Source of the DNA: Bacteroidales bacterium
Lineage (GTDB): Bacteria > Bacteroidota > Bacteroidia > Bacteroidales > Muribaculaceae
DNA: 61,452 nucleotides
NCBI GenBank assembly: GCA_910575545.1
Contig: CAJTFH010000023.1
Coordinates: 1 to 61,452 of the forward strand
Direction of reading: 5' to 3'
Shown here: one piece after another, positions 36,784-45,791 of the stretch
Layout of the letters: every line of letters begins with the position of its first letter
Numbering within the stretch: position 1 is the stretch's first letter
Notes under the pieces: generated by a model
Seen by the model: the letters and a program-made list of their open reading frames with translations, nothing else
Database searches by the model: none
Told to the model about the DNA's origin: nothing
Program-made: the position numbers and the translations under genes

Positions 36784-39108
36784 ATGGCAAAGCGGAAAAC
36801 TGCATTGGCATCGGCGCTCTGCGCCGTGGTGTGGGCTGTGCTCCTACTGACGGGGTGCAGCTCCACACGTCATGTAGCCAAAGGCAGTTTCCTGCTCGAC
36901 AAAGTCAGCATCACAGTTGAAGACAGCGCCGACATAGCCACCAAAAAGCTCCACAACTACCTGCGCCAGCAGCCCAACCACAAAATATTGGGTTTTGCAA
37001 AACTCCAGCTCGGGGTCTACAACCTGTCGGGCCGCGACTCAACCTCCAGGTTCAACCGGTGGTTGCGGAAAATCGGTGAGGAACCCGTCATCTACGATGA
37101 GACGCTCACCGAACAGTCTGCCCGCCAGTTGCGCCAGGCCTTGATTAATGCCGGATTCAACAACGCCCGTGTGGAAGTGGAGACCACTTCGCCGAAAGAG
37201 AAGAAAATCAACGTGGCCTACCGCCTGTACCCCGGCCAGCCCCATGTGGTATCAGAAATTGCCTATGAAATCGACGACCCCTCGATAGAAGAGATTGTGT
37301 TTGCCGACAGCTTGTCATGGCCGGTGAAAACCGGAGAGCGGCTCGACCGCAACCTGCTCGACACCCAGCGGGCAATCATAACCGAAAAAATGCGCAACAA
37401 CGGCTACTTCTCTTTCAACAAGGAATATATCAGTTTCATAGCCGACACTGTGGCCGGTTCAAAGCAGGTCGGCTTGACAATGGTCGTGCACAAGCCACAG
37501 AACCTCCCACGCCACCGACGCTACATCTACAGTAAAGTCACAGTAGTCACGAACTTCTCTCCCGGCGACGACGCCAACGACTTCAACTTTTCAGACCGCG
37601 ACACCGTTGACTACCGGGGCATAGAAATACTCTATGGAAAAGACCGCTACCTGACCCCGAAAAACATTGTCGAGCAATGTTACATCATCCCGGGCCAGAA
37701 CTACAGCACAACAAGCATCGACCGCACCTACGAAGCCCTAAACCGCCTTTCCATCCTGCGCTACGTAAACATCCTGACACGCCCGGTCGGAAACGACGGC
37801 GACACAGAACTGCTCGAAGCCTACATACTCCTCTCCCCCACCAAGAAAATGGGAGTGACACTCGAACTCGAAGGCACAAACTCCGAGGGCGATTTCGGTG
37901 TGGGCGGTGGTGTCACTTTCCAGCACCGCAACCTTGCCCATGGCGGCGAAATGCTCACAGCCAAATTCCGCGGCGCTTATGAAAGCCTGTCAGGCAGCCT
38001 CGACGGCCTGATCAACGACAACTACACAGAAGTGGCCGCCGAACTCGGCATAACATTCCCTAAATTCAAAGCCCCTTTCCTGAGTTCGTCGTTCAAACAG
38101 AAAATGAGGGCCACAACCGAATTTGCAGTTACTTTCATGCGCCAGGAGCGCCCTGAATACACCCGTATAATCGGAGGCGGCACATGGCGCTACAAATGGA
38201 CCGACCGAGCAAACTCATCGCGACGCACTTTCGACCTTATCGACATCAACGTTGTCAACCTGCCCAAATCGACCATTGATTTCATCGACCACATCGCGCC
38301 CGACAACCCCCTGCTCCGCTACAGCTATGAAGACCACTTCATAATGCGCATGGGCTATACATGGTACTACACCAACCGCCGCCCCGCATCGACCGCACTC
38401 GAACAACGCTCAGAGCCTGTAAACACATTCACCGCACGCGCCTCGGCAGAAACTGCCGGCGCCCTGCTCTACGCCATATCATCGCTCGCGAATCAAAAAC
38501 GCGAAAACGGCGCATATAAGATTTTCGGCATCCAGTATGCCCAATATCTCAAAGGGGAAGCCGACTACACCATAAACCACCGTTTCACCTCGCGCAACTC
38601 CCTGTCGTTCCACGCAGGGCTGGGCATAGCCTTCCCCTACGGCAACTCGTCGATGGTGCCGTTTGAAAAACGTTTCTATGCCGGTGGCGCCAACGGAGTG
38701 CGCGGATGGAGCGTGCGCACACTCGGTCCCGGAAGCTACGATTCGCGCAACTCCGTGACCGACTTCATCAACCAGTGCGGCGACATATCGCTGATTCTCA
38801 ACCTCGAATATCGCAACAAACTATTCTGGGTCTTTGAGGGCGCCGTATTCATCGATGCAGGAAACATCTGGACAATCCGTAACTATCCCAACCAGCCCGG
38901 AGGATTTTTCCGTTTCAAATCGTTCTATAAAGAACTGGCGGCCGCCTACGGCATAGGGTTGCGCATGGACTTCAACTACTTCCTGTTGCGCCTCGACATG
39001 GGCGTAAAAGCCCACAATCCGGCCTACGGACAAGAACGCTGGCCCATCATCAACCCCCGATGGCATCGCGACGTCTCATTCCATTTTTCAGTAGGCTACC
39101 CATTCTGA
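36784..39108 (+). CDS. tamL: TamL-type outer-membrane lipoprotein (BamA/TamA superfamily)
   Basis: A 774-residue lipoprotein barrel. The ATG at 36784 gives an SPII signal with lipobox LLTGC (Cys about 25) followed by SSTRHVAKGSFLLDKV. POTRA-like modules occupy about residues 40-350 (for example YRLYPGQPHVVSEIAYEIDD), then a 16-strand Omp85 barrel with the hallmark RFYAGGANGVRGWSVRTLGPG near the lid-lock loop and the final strand FHFSVGYPF. Lipidated TamA relatives (TamL) are characteristic of Bacteroidetes and work with TamB in outer-membrane assembly. A TamB gene is not in the window. It lies 7 nt after ettA, with gph 48 nt downstream. Confidence 0.88.
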   Translation: MAKRKTALASALCAVVWAVLLLTGCSSTRHVAKGSFLLDKVSITVEDSADIATKKLHNYLRQQPNHKILGFAKLQLGVYNLSGRDSTSRFNRWLRKIGEEPVIYDETLTEQSARQLRQALINAGFNNARVEVETTSPKEKKINVAYRLYPGQPHVVSEIAYEIDDPSIEEIVFADSLSWPVKTGERLDRNLLDTQRAIITEKMRNNGYFSFNKEYISFIADTVAGSKQVGLTMVVHKPQNLPRHRRYIYSKVTVVTNFSPGDDANDFNFSDRDTVDYRGIEILYGKDRYLTPKNIVEQCYIIPGQNYSTTSIDRTYEALNRLSILRYVNILTRPVGNDGDTELLEAYILLSPTKKMGVTLELEGTNSEGDFGVGGGVTFQHRNLAHGGEMLTAKFRGAYESLSGSLDGLINDNYTEVAAELGITFPKFKAPFLSSSFKQKMRATTEFAVTFMRQERPEYTRIIGGGTWRYKWTDRANSSRRTFDLIDINVVNLPKSTIDFIDHIAPDNPLLRYSYEDHFIMRMGYTWYYTNRRPASTALEQRSEPVNTFTARASAETAGALLYAISSLANQKRENGAYKIFGIQYAQYLKGEADYTINHRFTSRNSLSFHAGLGIAFPYGNSSMVPFEKRFYAGGANGVRGWSVRTLGPGSYDSRNSVTDFINQCGDISLILNLEYRNKLFWVFEGAVFIDAGNIWTIRNYPNQPGGFFRFKSFYKELAAAYGIGLRMDFNYFLLRLDMGVKAHNPAYGQERWPIINPRWHRDVSFHFSVGYPF

Positions 39109-39156
39109 TCAAGCGTTTTTAAGAACAGCCCCGCAAACGGCAAAACGATATTCCCT

Positions 39157-39807
39157 ATGAAAAAACTCGTAATCTTCGACCTCGACGGCACATTGCTCAA
39201 CACCATCGCCGATCTCGGCAATGCAACCAACTATGCCCTCACACAATGCGGCTACCCCACCCACCCCATATCCGCTTATCCTAAGTTCGTAGGCAGCGGA
39301 ATCACACGTCTGCTCGAAAGGGTGCTTCCTGAAAGCGCCCGAACAACAGAAAACGTCGACCTCCTGCGTGTGCATTTCAAAGAATATTACGGTGAGCACC
39401 TCGCCGACGAAACCGTGCCATACCCCGGCATACCCGAGCTGCTCAAACAGCTCACATCACGCGGGGTCGCCGTCGCCGTTGCATCAAACAAATACCAGGC
39501 TGCCGTAGAGACCATCATCGCCCGCTACTTCCCAGACATACCCTGGGCAGCCATAGAAGGGCAGAAAGAGGGCATTCCCGTAAAGCCCGACCCATCAATA
39601 GTGTTTGAAATACTCGGGAAATATCCCGCTCCAAAGGCCGATGTGCTATATGTCGGCGATTCCGGCATCGACATGGAAACAGCCCGCCGCGCATGTATCG
39701 AATCAGCCGGCGTCAGCTGGGGGTTCCGCCCCGTAACCGAACTCCGCGAATACTTCGCCGACCACATCGTCGAATCAACCGGCCAGCTCCTACGCCTTGC
39801 ACTCTGA
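39157..39807 (+). CDS. gph: HAD-family phosphatase, phosphoglycolate phosphatase-like
   Basis: A 216-residue HAD hydrolase. Motif I is VIFDLDGTLLNT (nucleophile Asp8 and acid/base Asp10), motif II is AVASNKYQA, motif III includes VKPDPSIVFEIL and motif IV is VLYVGDSGIDMETARRA. The cap domain is the four-helix type (about residues 15-80), the pattern of Gph/PGMB-like enzymes. It probably dephosphorylates 2-phosphoglycolate arising from DNA repair, but the exact substrate cannot be read from the sequence. It ends the ruvX-def-ettA-tamL-gph series. Confidence 0.88.
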   Translation: MKKLVIFDLDGTLLNTIADLGNATNYALTQCGYPTHPISAYPKFVGSGITRLLERVLPESARTTENVDLLRVHFKEYYGEHLADETVPYPGIPELLKQLTSRGVAVAVASNKYQAAVETIIARYFPDIPWAAIEGQKEGIPVKPDPSIVFEILGKYPAPKADVLYVGDSGIDMETARRACIESAGVSWGFRPVTELREYFADHIVESTGQLLRLAL

Positions 39808-39892
39808 TTCCCATGATTCCCATAAGGAACTATATTAGTCTTGTCAGTCCAATTAGTCCAATTAAAATCATCGCTATCTCGAAAAAAAGCCG

Positions 39893-39900
39893 TACCTTTG
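39893..39900 (+). promoter_or_regulatory. -7 promoter element for the AspT-family transporter gene
   Basis: TACCTTTG fits TAnnTTTG 62 nt before the ATG at 39963. No clear TTTG at the -33 position. Confidence 0.5.
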
Positions 39901-39962
39901 TGGCTTGAAATCTGATGAATATCATAACATTTTATATATCATTCATTTAAGGTAAAAAAGAG

Positions 39963-41627
39963 ATGGAATTTCTACAGGAGCTTCTTTTGCCGGGCAACAC
40001 CTCTTTGGCAGCCACACTCGTGTTGCTGTCATTTGTGATTGCCGTCGGAATCTACCTCGGAAAAATCAGATTCTGGGGCGTTTCACTGGGAGTCACATTC
40101 GTTTTGTTTGTTGGCATCCTGATGGGGCATTTCGGCTATGAGATACAACCGGAAGTGCTGAAATTCGTGAGAGAATTCGGCCTGATTCTGTTTATTTTCG
40201 CAATCGGCCTGCAAGTCGGCCCGGGCTTCTTCTCATCGTTCAAAAAAGGGGGCATACGGCTGAACATGCTCGCTGTGCTCGGAATCATGCTAAACGTCGG
40301 CATAGTTGTGGCCATATACTTCATCAACGGTAAAACATCCATCTCCGCACTGGTGGGCGTAATGTCAGGTGCCGTGACAAACACCCCCGGGCTTGCCGCA
40401 GCACAACAGGCCGTAGGTGCCGACCTTGAAGCTGTTAACACCATGTCGATGGGCTACGCTGCCGCCTATCCCCTCGGAGTGCTCGGAATCATCACCTCAA
40501 TCCTTCTGGTCAAAGCAATCTTCCGAGTTAAAATCGACGATGAAATCGAACAGCTCAATAAAGAAACCGAAGACAACCAGCTCAAGCCCCACCTGATGTC
40601 ATATGAGGTCACAAACAAACTCATCGACGGAAAAACCATGGTGCAGCTCCACGACATAATACACTGCAACTTCGTGGTGTCGAGGCTGATGGATAAAGAG
40701 GGCAACATTATAATCCCGAAATCAACAACAGAAATCCATGTAGGCGACAAGCTATACATCGTAATGTCAGCCCAGGACGAAGCCAGCTTCGAAGCCGTGC
40801 TCGGCCATCCCATAGAAATGGGCGACCAGGAATGGGAAGCAGTAGCACCCGCCAACGTTGTTTCCCGCCGCATTCTCATAACCCGCAGCGAATATAACGG
40901 CACCGCACTCGGTTCACTCCGCCTCCACAAAGGCTATAACGTGAACTGCACCCGCGTTAACCGTGCAGGAGTCGACCTGCTCGCATCCCCAGGCCTACGC
41001 CTCCAGATGGGCGACCGCATAACCGTAGTTGGAGACCTCAACGACATTGAACGCCTCGCATCAAAACTCGGCAACTCTATGAAGCGCCTCAACCAGCCCA
41101 ACCTTGTCACCATCTTCATAGGTATCATGTTCGGTATCATCCTCGGCTCTATCAACGTAGGATTCGGCATGAAACTCGGGCTCGCCGGAGGCCCCCTCGT
41201 AGTGGCCATCCTCCTGAGCCGCTTCGGATATAAAGTAAAACTCGTCACCTACACATCATCATCCGCATCGCTCATGCTCCGTGAGCTCGGCATATGCCTC
41301 TTCCTGGCAGCCGTAGGAATAGGAGCCGGCAAAGGGTTCGCCGCCACAGTATTTAACAACACAGGCATGTGGTGGGTAATCTGGGGATTCATAATCACAT
41401 TCGTGCCATTGATGGTCGTAGGCATAATAGCCAGAGGCGTTTATAAAATCAACTTCCTCACAATCATGGGTATGATGTCGGGCGGATACACAGACCCCCC
41501 AGCCTTGGCCTACGCCAACAACTCCACCGGCAGCGACGCACCGGCCGTGGCCTACTCCACTGTCTACCCTCTCACCATGTTCCTCCGCGTAGTCGCCGCC
41601 CAGGCTCTCGTGCTCTGCTTCATGTAA
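39963..41627 (+). CDS. AspT/YidE-family membrane transporter with two RCK-C domains
   Basis: A 554-residue inner-membrane protein. Two sets of about five transmembrane helices (about residues 10-195 and 375-554) flank a soluble centre with two TrkA-C (RCK-C) domains (about 205-290 and 295-375; NFVVSRLMDKEGNIIIPKS and LHKGYNVNCTRVNRAGVD). The halves are internal duplicates: GAVTNTPGLAAAQQAVG in the first matches GGYTDPPALAYANN in the second. Members exchange amino acids (aspartate:alanine) or are uncharacterised (YidE, YbjL); the substrate is unknown here. It has its own promoter and a terminator-like palindrome downstream. Confidence 0.9.
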   Translation: MEFLQELLLPGNTSLAATLVLLSFVIAVGIYLGKIRFWGVSLGVTFVLFVGILMGHFGYEIQPEVLKFVREFGLILFIFAIGLQVGPGFFSSFKKGGIRLNMLAVLGIMLNVGIVVAIYFINGKTSISALVGVMSGAVTNTPGLAAAQQAVGADLEAVNTMSMGYAAAYPLGVLGIITSILLVKAIFRVKIDDEIEQLNKETEDNQLKPHLMSYEVTNKLIDGKTMVQLHDIIHCNFVVSRLMDKEGNIIIPKSTTEIHVGDKLYIVMSAQDEASFEAVLGHPIEMGDQEWEAVAPANVVSRRILITRSEYNGTALGSLRLHKGYNVNCTRVNRAGVDLLASPGLRLQMGDRITVVGDLNDIERLASKLGNSMKRLNQPNLVTIFIGIMFGIILGSINVGFGMKLGLAGGPLVVAILLSRFGYKVKLVTYTSSSASLMLRELGICLFLAAVGIGAGKGFAATVFNNTGMWWVIWGFIITFVPLMVVGIIARGVYKINFLTIMGMMSGGYTDPPALAYANNSTGSDAPAVAYSTVYPLTMFLRVVAAQALVLCFM

Positions 41628-41711
41628 TAAAAGCCGACACACCCGTAACAGCCTCCATAACTGTTATAAAAACATCTTATAGCCACACCAGGCGTTATAT
41701 CAGAATTGAAC

Positions 41712-41749
41712 TGCACCCCAAAAGTTTTTTGTCAGACTTTTGGGGTGCA
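41712..41749. terminator. Perfect 14-bp palindrome between convergent genes
   Basis: TGCACCCCAAAAGT (41712-41725) pairs exactly with ACTTTTGGGGTGCA (41736-41749) across a 10-nt loop. It sits between the transporter gene (+) and the small unknown gene (-), so a bidirectional terminator is the simplest reading, although neither strand has a proper T-run afterwards. The arm also resembles terminal repeats of some IS3-like elements. Confidence 0.6.
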
Positions 41750-41832
41750 CTTCATCCTTCCCATTGCCCCCGACAATGTAACAGTCTTTGATGGACTTGC
41801 AAATCCCTTATACGTTTTTCAACCCCGTTCGT

Positions 41833-42183
41833 TCAGGCAACCGGGGGAAACATCATGCTTCGGCTATTGAACCTTACCGTACGGCGACGCGACCATCCCT
41901 GCGACGCATTTCGGATATTAACTGTCACCAGACCTACCGTATCTTTCAAAGCTCCCTTTACCATATCCATGATTTCGGCCACAGATCCGGCCCCGGCCAT
42001 CAGTCTGTCAAACAATGTGCGCCCATGCTGCACCACGCTGACAAACACCCGGTCTGACGGGCTTATGCTATAATTCCCTATCCCTGACCCACATTTAGCA
42101 GCCGGTCCGCTTACAACGCATAATCCTCCCTGCATGGAGAGCGTAGGGATATTGTTGAGGGTAAAAAGATTATTCGCGTACAT
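41833..42183 (-). CDS. Small conserved-looking protein of unknown function
   Basis: A 116-residue protein without signal peptide or membrane segment. It begins MYANNLFTLNNIPTLSMQGG and has a compact beta-alpha-beta layout (SDRVFVSVVQHGRTLFDRLM; TVGLVTVNIRNASQGWSRRR). I have the impression of a short family with this opening in other Bacteroidales but cannot name it. Support for a real gene is a -7 box (42216-42223) at the right distance, a palindromic terminator after it, and a coherent composition. The opposite-strand frames here are shadows. Confidence 0.6.
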   Translation of the reverse strand: MYANNLFTLNNIPTLSMQGGLCVVSGPAAKCGSGIGNYSISPSDRVFVSVVQHGRTLFDRLMAGAGSVAEIMDMVKGALKDTVGLVTVNIRNASQGWSRRRTVRFNSRSMMFPPVA

Positions 42184-42215
42184 ATACTGAAACTTTAGAT
42201 TTCTGATTTATACTG

Positions 42216-42223
42216 CAAAATTA
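42216..42223 (-). promoter_or_regulatory. -7 promoter element for the small unknown gene
   Basis: Minus strand TAATTTTG fits TAnnTTTG 33 nt before the ATG at 42183. No clear -33 box. Confidence 0.45.
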
Positions 42224-42357
42224 CCCCTCACATGGGCAAAAATATTTCACCACCGGCATAATTCAAGTTAAAAACATCGGCCGGTACCCAGATTGTTTTC
42301 CCGAAACAAATACAATCCGTTTATCTGCCCGGTTAATTAAATTGGCCTCATCCCCCC

Positions 42358-42389
42358 TTTCTCAATCTGAAGATTTTTAACTAACTTTG
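42358..42389 (+). promoter_or_regulatory. Promoter of the pheS operon
   Basis: TTTC at 42358-42361, 20 nt, then TAACTTTG at 42382-42389. The ATG at 42414 is 24 nt further on; the in-frame TTG at 42387 falls inside the box and is excluded. Confidence 0.65.
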
Positions 42390-42413
42390 CACCCAAAGAA
42401 AAAACAACAACAG

Positions 42414-43433
42414 ATGTTAGAAAAAATCAACGCTTTAAAAGCCGAAATAGCAGAGCTTCAAGCTGCAAACGCAGAGGCAGTGGAAGCTCTCCGCATCAAA
42501 TATCTAAGCAAAAAAGGGGCTGTCAGCCAACTGATGGCAGATTTCCGCAACGTAGCCGCCGACCAGAAAAAAGCCATCGGCATGGCCATCAACGAACTGA
42601 AAAACCTCGCTACCGAAAAAATCAACGCCCTTAAAGAAGCCACCGAGCTCGCCGACGACACCAACGACGATCTCGACCTCACCCGCACGGCATCGCCCGT
42701 GCGCCTGGGCACACGCCATCCCCTTTCGCTGGTCAGGGATGAAATAATCTCAATCTTCCGACGCCTCGGTTTCGCAGTGGCACAGGGGCCTGAAATCGAA
42801 GACGACTGGCACGTGTTCTCGTCGCTCAACTTCGCCGCAGACCACCCAGCCCGCGACATGCAAGACACGTTCTTTATCCAACGCAATCCCGACGTTCTGC
42901 TGCGCACCCACACCTCTTCGGTTCAGACCCGCGTGATGGAGCACTCCAACCCCCCTATCCGCATCCTCTGCCCCGGCCGCGTCTATCGCAACGAAGCCAT
43001 CTCAGCCCGCGCCCACTGCTTCTTCCATCAGGTTGAAGGGCTCTACATCGACAAAGGTGTGTCTTTCGCCGACCTCAAACAAACCCTCCTCTACTTCGCC
43101 CGCGAAATGTTCGGCCCGGAAACAAAAATACGCCTCCGGCCCAGCTATTTCCCATTCACAGAGCCGTCGGCCGAAATGGATATATCATGTAACCTCTGCG
43201 GAGGCAAGGGATGCGGTTTCTGCAAACAGACCGGATGGGTCGAAATCCTCGGTTGCGGAATGGTTGACCCCAACGTGCTCGAAGCCTGCGGCATAGATTC
43301 AAAAGAATACAACGGTTTCGCACTCGGAATGGGTGTCGAACGCATCGCCAACCTGAAATACCGCGTCAACGACCTGCGCCTGTTCTCCGAAAACGATGTG
43401 CGATTCCTCAGCGAATTCACCAACGCCCACTAA
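42414..43433 (+). CDS. pheS: Phenylalanine-tRNA ligase alpha subunit
   Basis: A 339-residue class II aminoacyl-tRNA synthetase subunit. The N-terminal coiled coil (about residues 1-85) binds tRNA; the catalytic core has HPLSLVRDEIISIFRRLGF, motif 2 RVYRNEAISARAHCFFHQVEGL, and motif 3 FALGMGVERIANLKY. A CNLCGGKGCGFCKQTGW segment (about residues 260-276) carries four Cys and is a known insertion in many PheS proteins. PheS makes an alpha2-beta2 complex with PheT, which is not in the window. crcB follows after 17 nt. Confidence 0.96.
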   Translation: MLEKINALKAEIAELQAANAEAVEALRIKYLSKKGAVSQLMADFRNVAADQKKAIGMAINELKNLATEKINALKEATELADDTNDDLDLTRTASPVRLGTRHPLSLVRDEIISIFRRLGFAVAQGPEIEDDWHVFSSLNFAADHPARDMQDTFFIQRNPDVLLRTHTSSVQTRVMEHSNPPIRILCPGRVYRNEAISARAHCFFHQVEGLYIDKGVSFADLKQTLLYFAREMFGPETKIRLRPSYFPFTEPSAEMDISCNLCGGKGCGFCKQTGWVEILGCGMVDPNVLEACGIDSKEYNGFALGMGVERIANLKYRVNDLRLFSENDVRFLSEFTNAH

Positions 43434-43450
43434 TCCCCCGGGCATACCAG

Positions 43451-43837
43451 ATGATGGCAGTATCTTTAATCGAAACCTTGATGGTGGCGCTTGGAGGTGC
43501 GGCAGGAGCTGTATGCCGCTTTCTGTTGCAACAAAGCACCCTATTCTCCCCCAAAACCGGCAACACGATAGCCTGCAATCTTATCGGATGTCTCGCAATA
43601 GGCATAATATGGGCTTTGATTTCACGGTTTAACCTCCCCGGCTGGATAAGCCGGCTGATTGTGGCCGGGTTTCTCGGAGGTTTCACCACATTTTCCGCAT
43701 TCGCATTCGATATCGTGGCAATGACCGACAGCTCAAAATGGCGCGAAGCCATTGTTTATGCAGCCATAAGCATATTGGGCGGCCTGGCTCTCTGCTTCCT
43801 CGGTTTAAGAGCAACAAACGCAATGCTGGGCAAGTAA
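43451..43837 (+). CDS. crcB: Fluoride channel Fluc/CrcB
   Basis: A 128-residue membrane protein with four transmembrane helices. Fluc signatures are GGAAGAVCRFLL near the start, NLIGCLAIGI (pore Asn), and the central GGFTTFSAFAFD with the pore Phe and Thr-Thr/Ser residues. It forms a dual-topology dimer that exports fluoride. Two Met codons (43451 and 43454) are possible starts. It lies between pheS (17 nt) and nth (49 nt), and no fluoride riboswitch is visible, so expression probably follows the operon promoter. Confidence 0.94.
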   Translation: MMAVSLIETLMVALGGAAGAVCRFLLQQSTLFSPKTGNTIACNLIGCLAIGIIWALISRFNLPGWISRLIVAGFLGGFTTFSAFAFDIVAMTDSSKWREAIVYAAISILGGLALCFLGLRATNAMLGK

Positions 43838-43886
43838 CCGGCCTAAATTATTCAGAAGCGGCACTTCTCACAAAACAAACTCGCAA

Positions 43887-44543
43887 ATGACCATTAAAGA
43901 GCGCTACAGCACAGTTCTCGAAATTTTCGCCCGCGAAATGCCCGCACCCGAAACGGAGCTGCACTACGACACTCCGTTCCACCTGCTCATAGCCGTGATT
44001 CTCTCGGCACAATGCACCGACAAACGGGTAAACCTCGTCACCCCGGCTCTTTTCGAGGCCTTCCCCGATCCACAATCTTTAGCCGCCGCCACCCCCGAAG
44101 CCGTGTTTGAAATGATCCGCTCAGTGTCATACCCAAACAACAAAACAAAATCTCTGATAGGGGCAGCCCGCACAATCGTGGAGGATTTCAACGGCGAAGT
44201 GCCCGACAACATCGACGACCTCATGCGCATTCCGGGCGTAGGGCGCAAAACCGCAAATGTGATGCTCGCCGTTGTATGGAACAGGGCTGCAATGGCCGTC
44301 GACACCCATGTGTTCCGCGTATCGGAACGCATAGGCCTAACCACCAACTCGCGCACACCCCTGGCAACTGAAAAAGCCCTGGTGAAGCATATTCCCGAAG
44401 AACTGATTCCAATGGCCCATCATTGGCTGATTCTCCACGGACGCTACACCTGCAAAGCCCGTCGTCCCGACTGCCTTAACTGCCCGCTGACCCAGGTCTG
44501 CCGCCACTACTCCCGTTCTGCAAAAGAGCCGTCAACCCTATAA
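43887..44543 (+). CDS. nth: Endonuclease III (DNA glycosylase/AP lyase)
   Basis: A 218-residue base-excision repair enzyme removing oxidised pyrimidines. It has the helix-hairpin-helix IPGVGRKTANVML with catalytic Lys121, the catalytic Asp139 in AVDTHVFRVSERIGL, and the C-terminal 4Fe-4S loop Cys189-x6-Cys196-x2-Cys199-x5-Cys205. Length is standard. It is the third gene of the pheS operon, 49 nt after crcB and 18 nt before the UPF0126 gene. Confidence 0.97.
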   Translation: MTIKERYSTVLEIFAREMPAPETELHYDTPFHLLIAVILSAQCTDKRVNLVTPALFEAFPDPQSLAAATPEAVFEMIRSVSYPNNKTKSLIGAARTIVEDFNGEVPDNIDDLMRIPGVGRKTANVMLAVVWNRAAMAVDTHVFRVSERIGLTTNSRTPLATEKALVKHIPEELIPMAHHWLILHGRYTCKARRPDCLNCPLTQVCRHYSRSAKEPSTL

Positions 44544-44561
44544 CACCGCCCCACAATCACC

Positions 44562-45311
44562 GTGGAATCAATCTTTCTTTTTATCATTGAAATCATAGGC
44601 ACAATAGCCTTCGCCATCAGCGGCATCCGATTGGCCGCCTACCACCGCTTCGACTGGTTCGGAGCCTATACCGTCGGACTTGTTACTGCCATCGGCGGCG
44701 GAACCCTGCGCGACCTACTGCTAAACACCGACGTCTTCTGGATGCAGACATGGATTTATCTCGGAGTCACCGGGGTGTCGCTCGCCGTGGTCATCCTCTT
44801 CCGTAAACTGCTGGTGAGCAACAACCGGATGCTATTCATCTTCGACACCCTCGGCTTGGCCCTGTTTGTGGTCATAGGCATACAGAAAACACTCGCCGAA
44901 GGCTACCCCATGTGGGTGGCCATCGTAATGGGAGGCATAACCGGCTCATTCGGCGGAGTGCTCCGCGACATCCTGATCAACCAGGAGCCACTCTTCTTCC
45001 GAAAAGACATCTACGCCACCGCATGCCTCGCCGGAGGCCTCGCCTATTGGGCGGTCATCGGATGCGGCGGATCCGAAATCACCCAGCAGCTCGTGTGCGC
45101 CATAACCGTAATAACCCTCCGCATGTGCGCCCTCCGCTGGAACTGGTCGCTCCCCGTGCTATCCTACGACCTGCCGGAAACACATGGGAAACATACCGCA
45201 AAAACGCCACCGGCAACTGACGGCAATTCAGAAACATCCGACACCTTAGACCACCGGTGCGGCAGCGTCGCCCCTCCCTCAGACAACCACACCGACACAG
45301 TCAACAAATAG
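44562..45311 (+). CDS. UPF0126/TRIC-like membrane protein (YadS/YicG type)
   Basis: A 249-residue inner-membrane protein starting with GTG 18 nt after nth. Two inverted repeats of about three helices each carry the family glycine motif followed by RD: AIGGGTLRDLLL (about residue 45) and GSFGGVLRDILI (about residue 130). The family is structurally related to trimeric intracellular cation channels; ion selectivity in bacteria is not settled for most members. The last 45 residues form a hydrophilic, Thr/Asp-rich tail not needed for the fold. gtrA follows after 14 nt. Confidence 0.88.
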   Translation: MESIFLFIIEIIGTIAFAISGIRLAAYHRFDWFGAYTVGLVTAIGGGTLRDLLLNTDVFWMQTWIYLGVTGVSLAVVILFRKLLVSNNRMLFIFDTLGLALFVVIGIQKTLAEGYPMWVAIVMGGITGSFGGVLRDILINQEPLFFRKDIYATACLAGGLAYWAVIGCGGSEITQQLVCAITVITLRMCALRWNWSLPVLSYDLPETHGKHTAKTPPATDGNSETSDTLDHRCGSVAPPSDNHTDTVNK

Positions 45312-45325
45312 TCCGCCACGACCAC

Positions 45326-45748
45326 ATGAACCGCACCCAACTCTATCAATTTCTACGCTTCCTGCTGGTCGGAGTGATGAACTCCCTTGTCACACTCGGT
45401 GTGATAGTGCTCTGCAAATCAGTATTAGGCATAAACCCATACCTGTCAAATCTCCTTGGCTACATTGCAGGAGTAGTCAACTCATTCATCTGGAACAAAA
45501 CCTGGGTATTCCACTCCAACGGCAAAATAACCGCCGAAGCCTCACGCTTCCTCCTGGGGTGGGGAATCTGCTACTCACTCCAACTCCTTATCGTCTGGGC
45601 GCTCAACACCCACACCCCACTCGCCGCAATGCTTTGGCATATCGGCCCCTACACTCTATCCGGCTACGGCGTAGCCACCCTCCTGGGCATGTGCTTCTAC
45701 ACCCTCGCCAACTTCCTCTACAACCGCCTCATCGCCTTCCGCCCCTAA
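45326..45748 (+). CDS. GtrA-family membrane protein
   Basis: A 140-residue protein with four predicted transmembrane helices. The Met at 45326 (MNRTQLYQFLRFLLVGVMNS) gives the typical GtrA start; the frame is open from 45257 but that overlaps the preceding gene. The motif RFLLVGVMNSLVTLGV, then GYIAGVVNSFIWNKTWVF, then ANFLYNRLIAF is characteristic. GtrA-like proteins are thought to flip or hand over undecaprenyl-linked sugars for cell-surface polysaccharides. It ends the pheS operon, facing the radical SAM gene. Confidence 0.88.
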   Translation: MNRTQLYQFLRFLLVGVMNSLVTLGVIVLCKSVLGINPYLSNLLGYIAGVVNSFIWNKTWVFHSNGKITAEASRFLLGWGICYSLQLLIVWALNTHTPLAAMLWHIGPYTLSGYGVATLLGMCFYTLANFLYNRLIAFRP

Positions 45749-45791
45749 TCACCAGAAAACCAAAACAAAAAACCGCCCACCTGCTTTCAAC

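Noticed and set aside
43434-43450. Fluoride riboswitch before crcB
   Set aside because: Only 17 nt separate pheS and crcB, too short for the aptamer.
45749-45791. Terminator between gtrA and the radical SAM gene
   Set aside because: The 43-nt gap is A/C-rich and has no stem of useful length.
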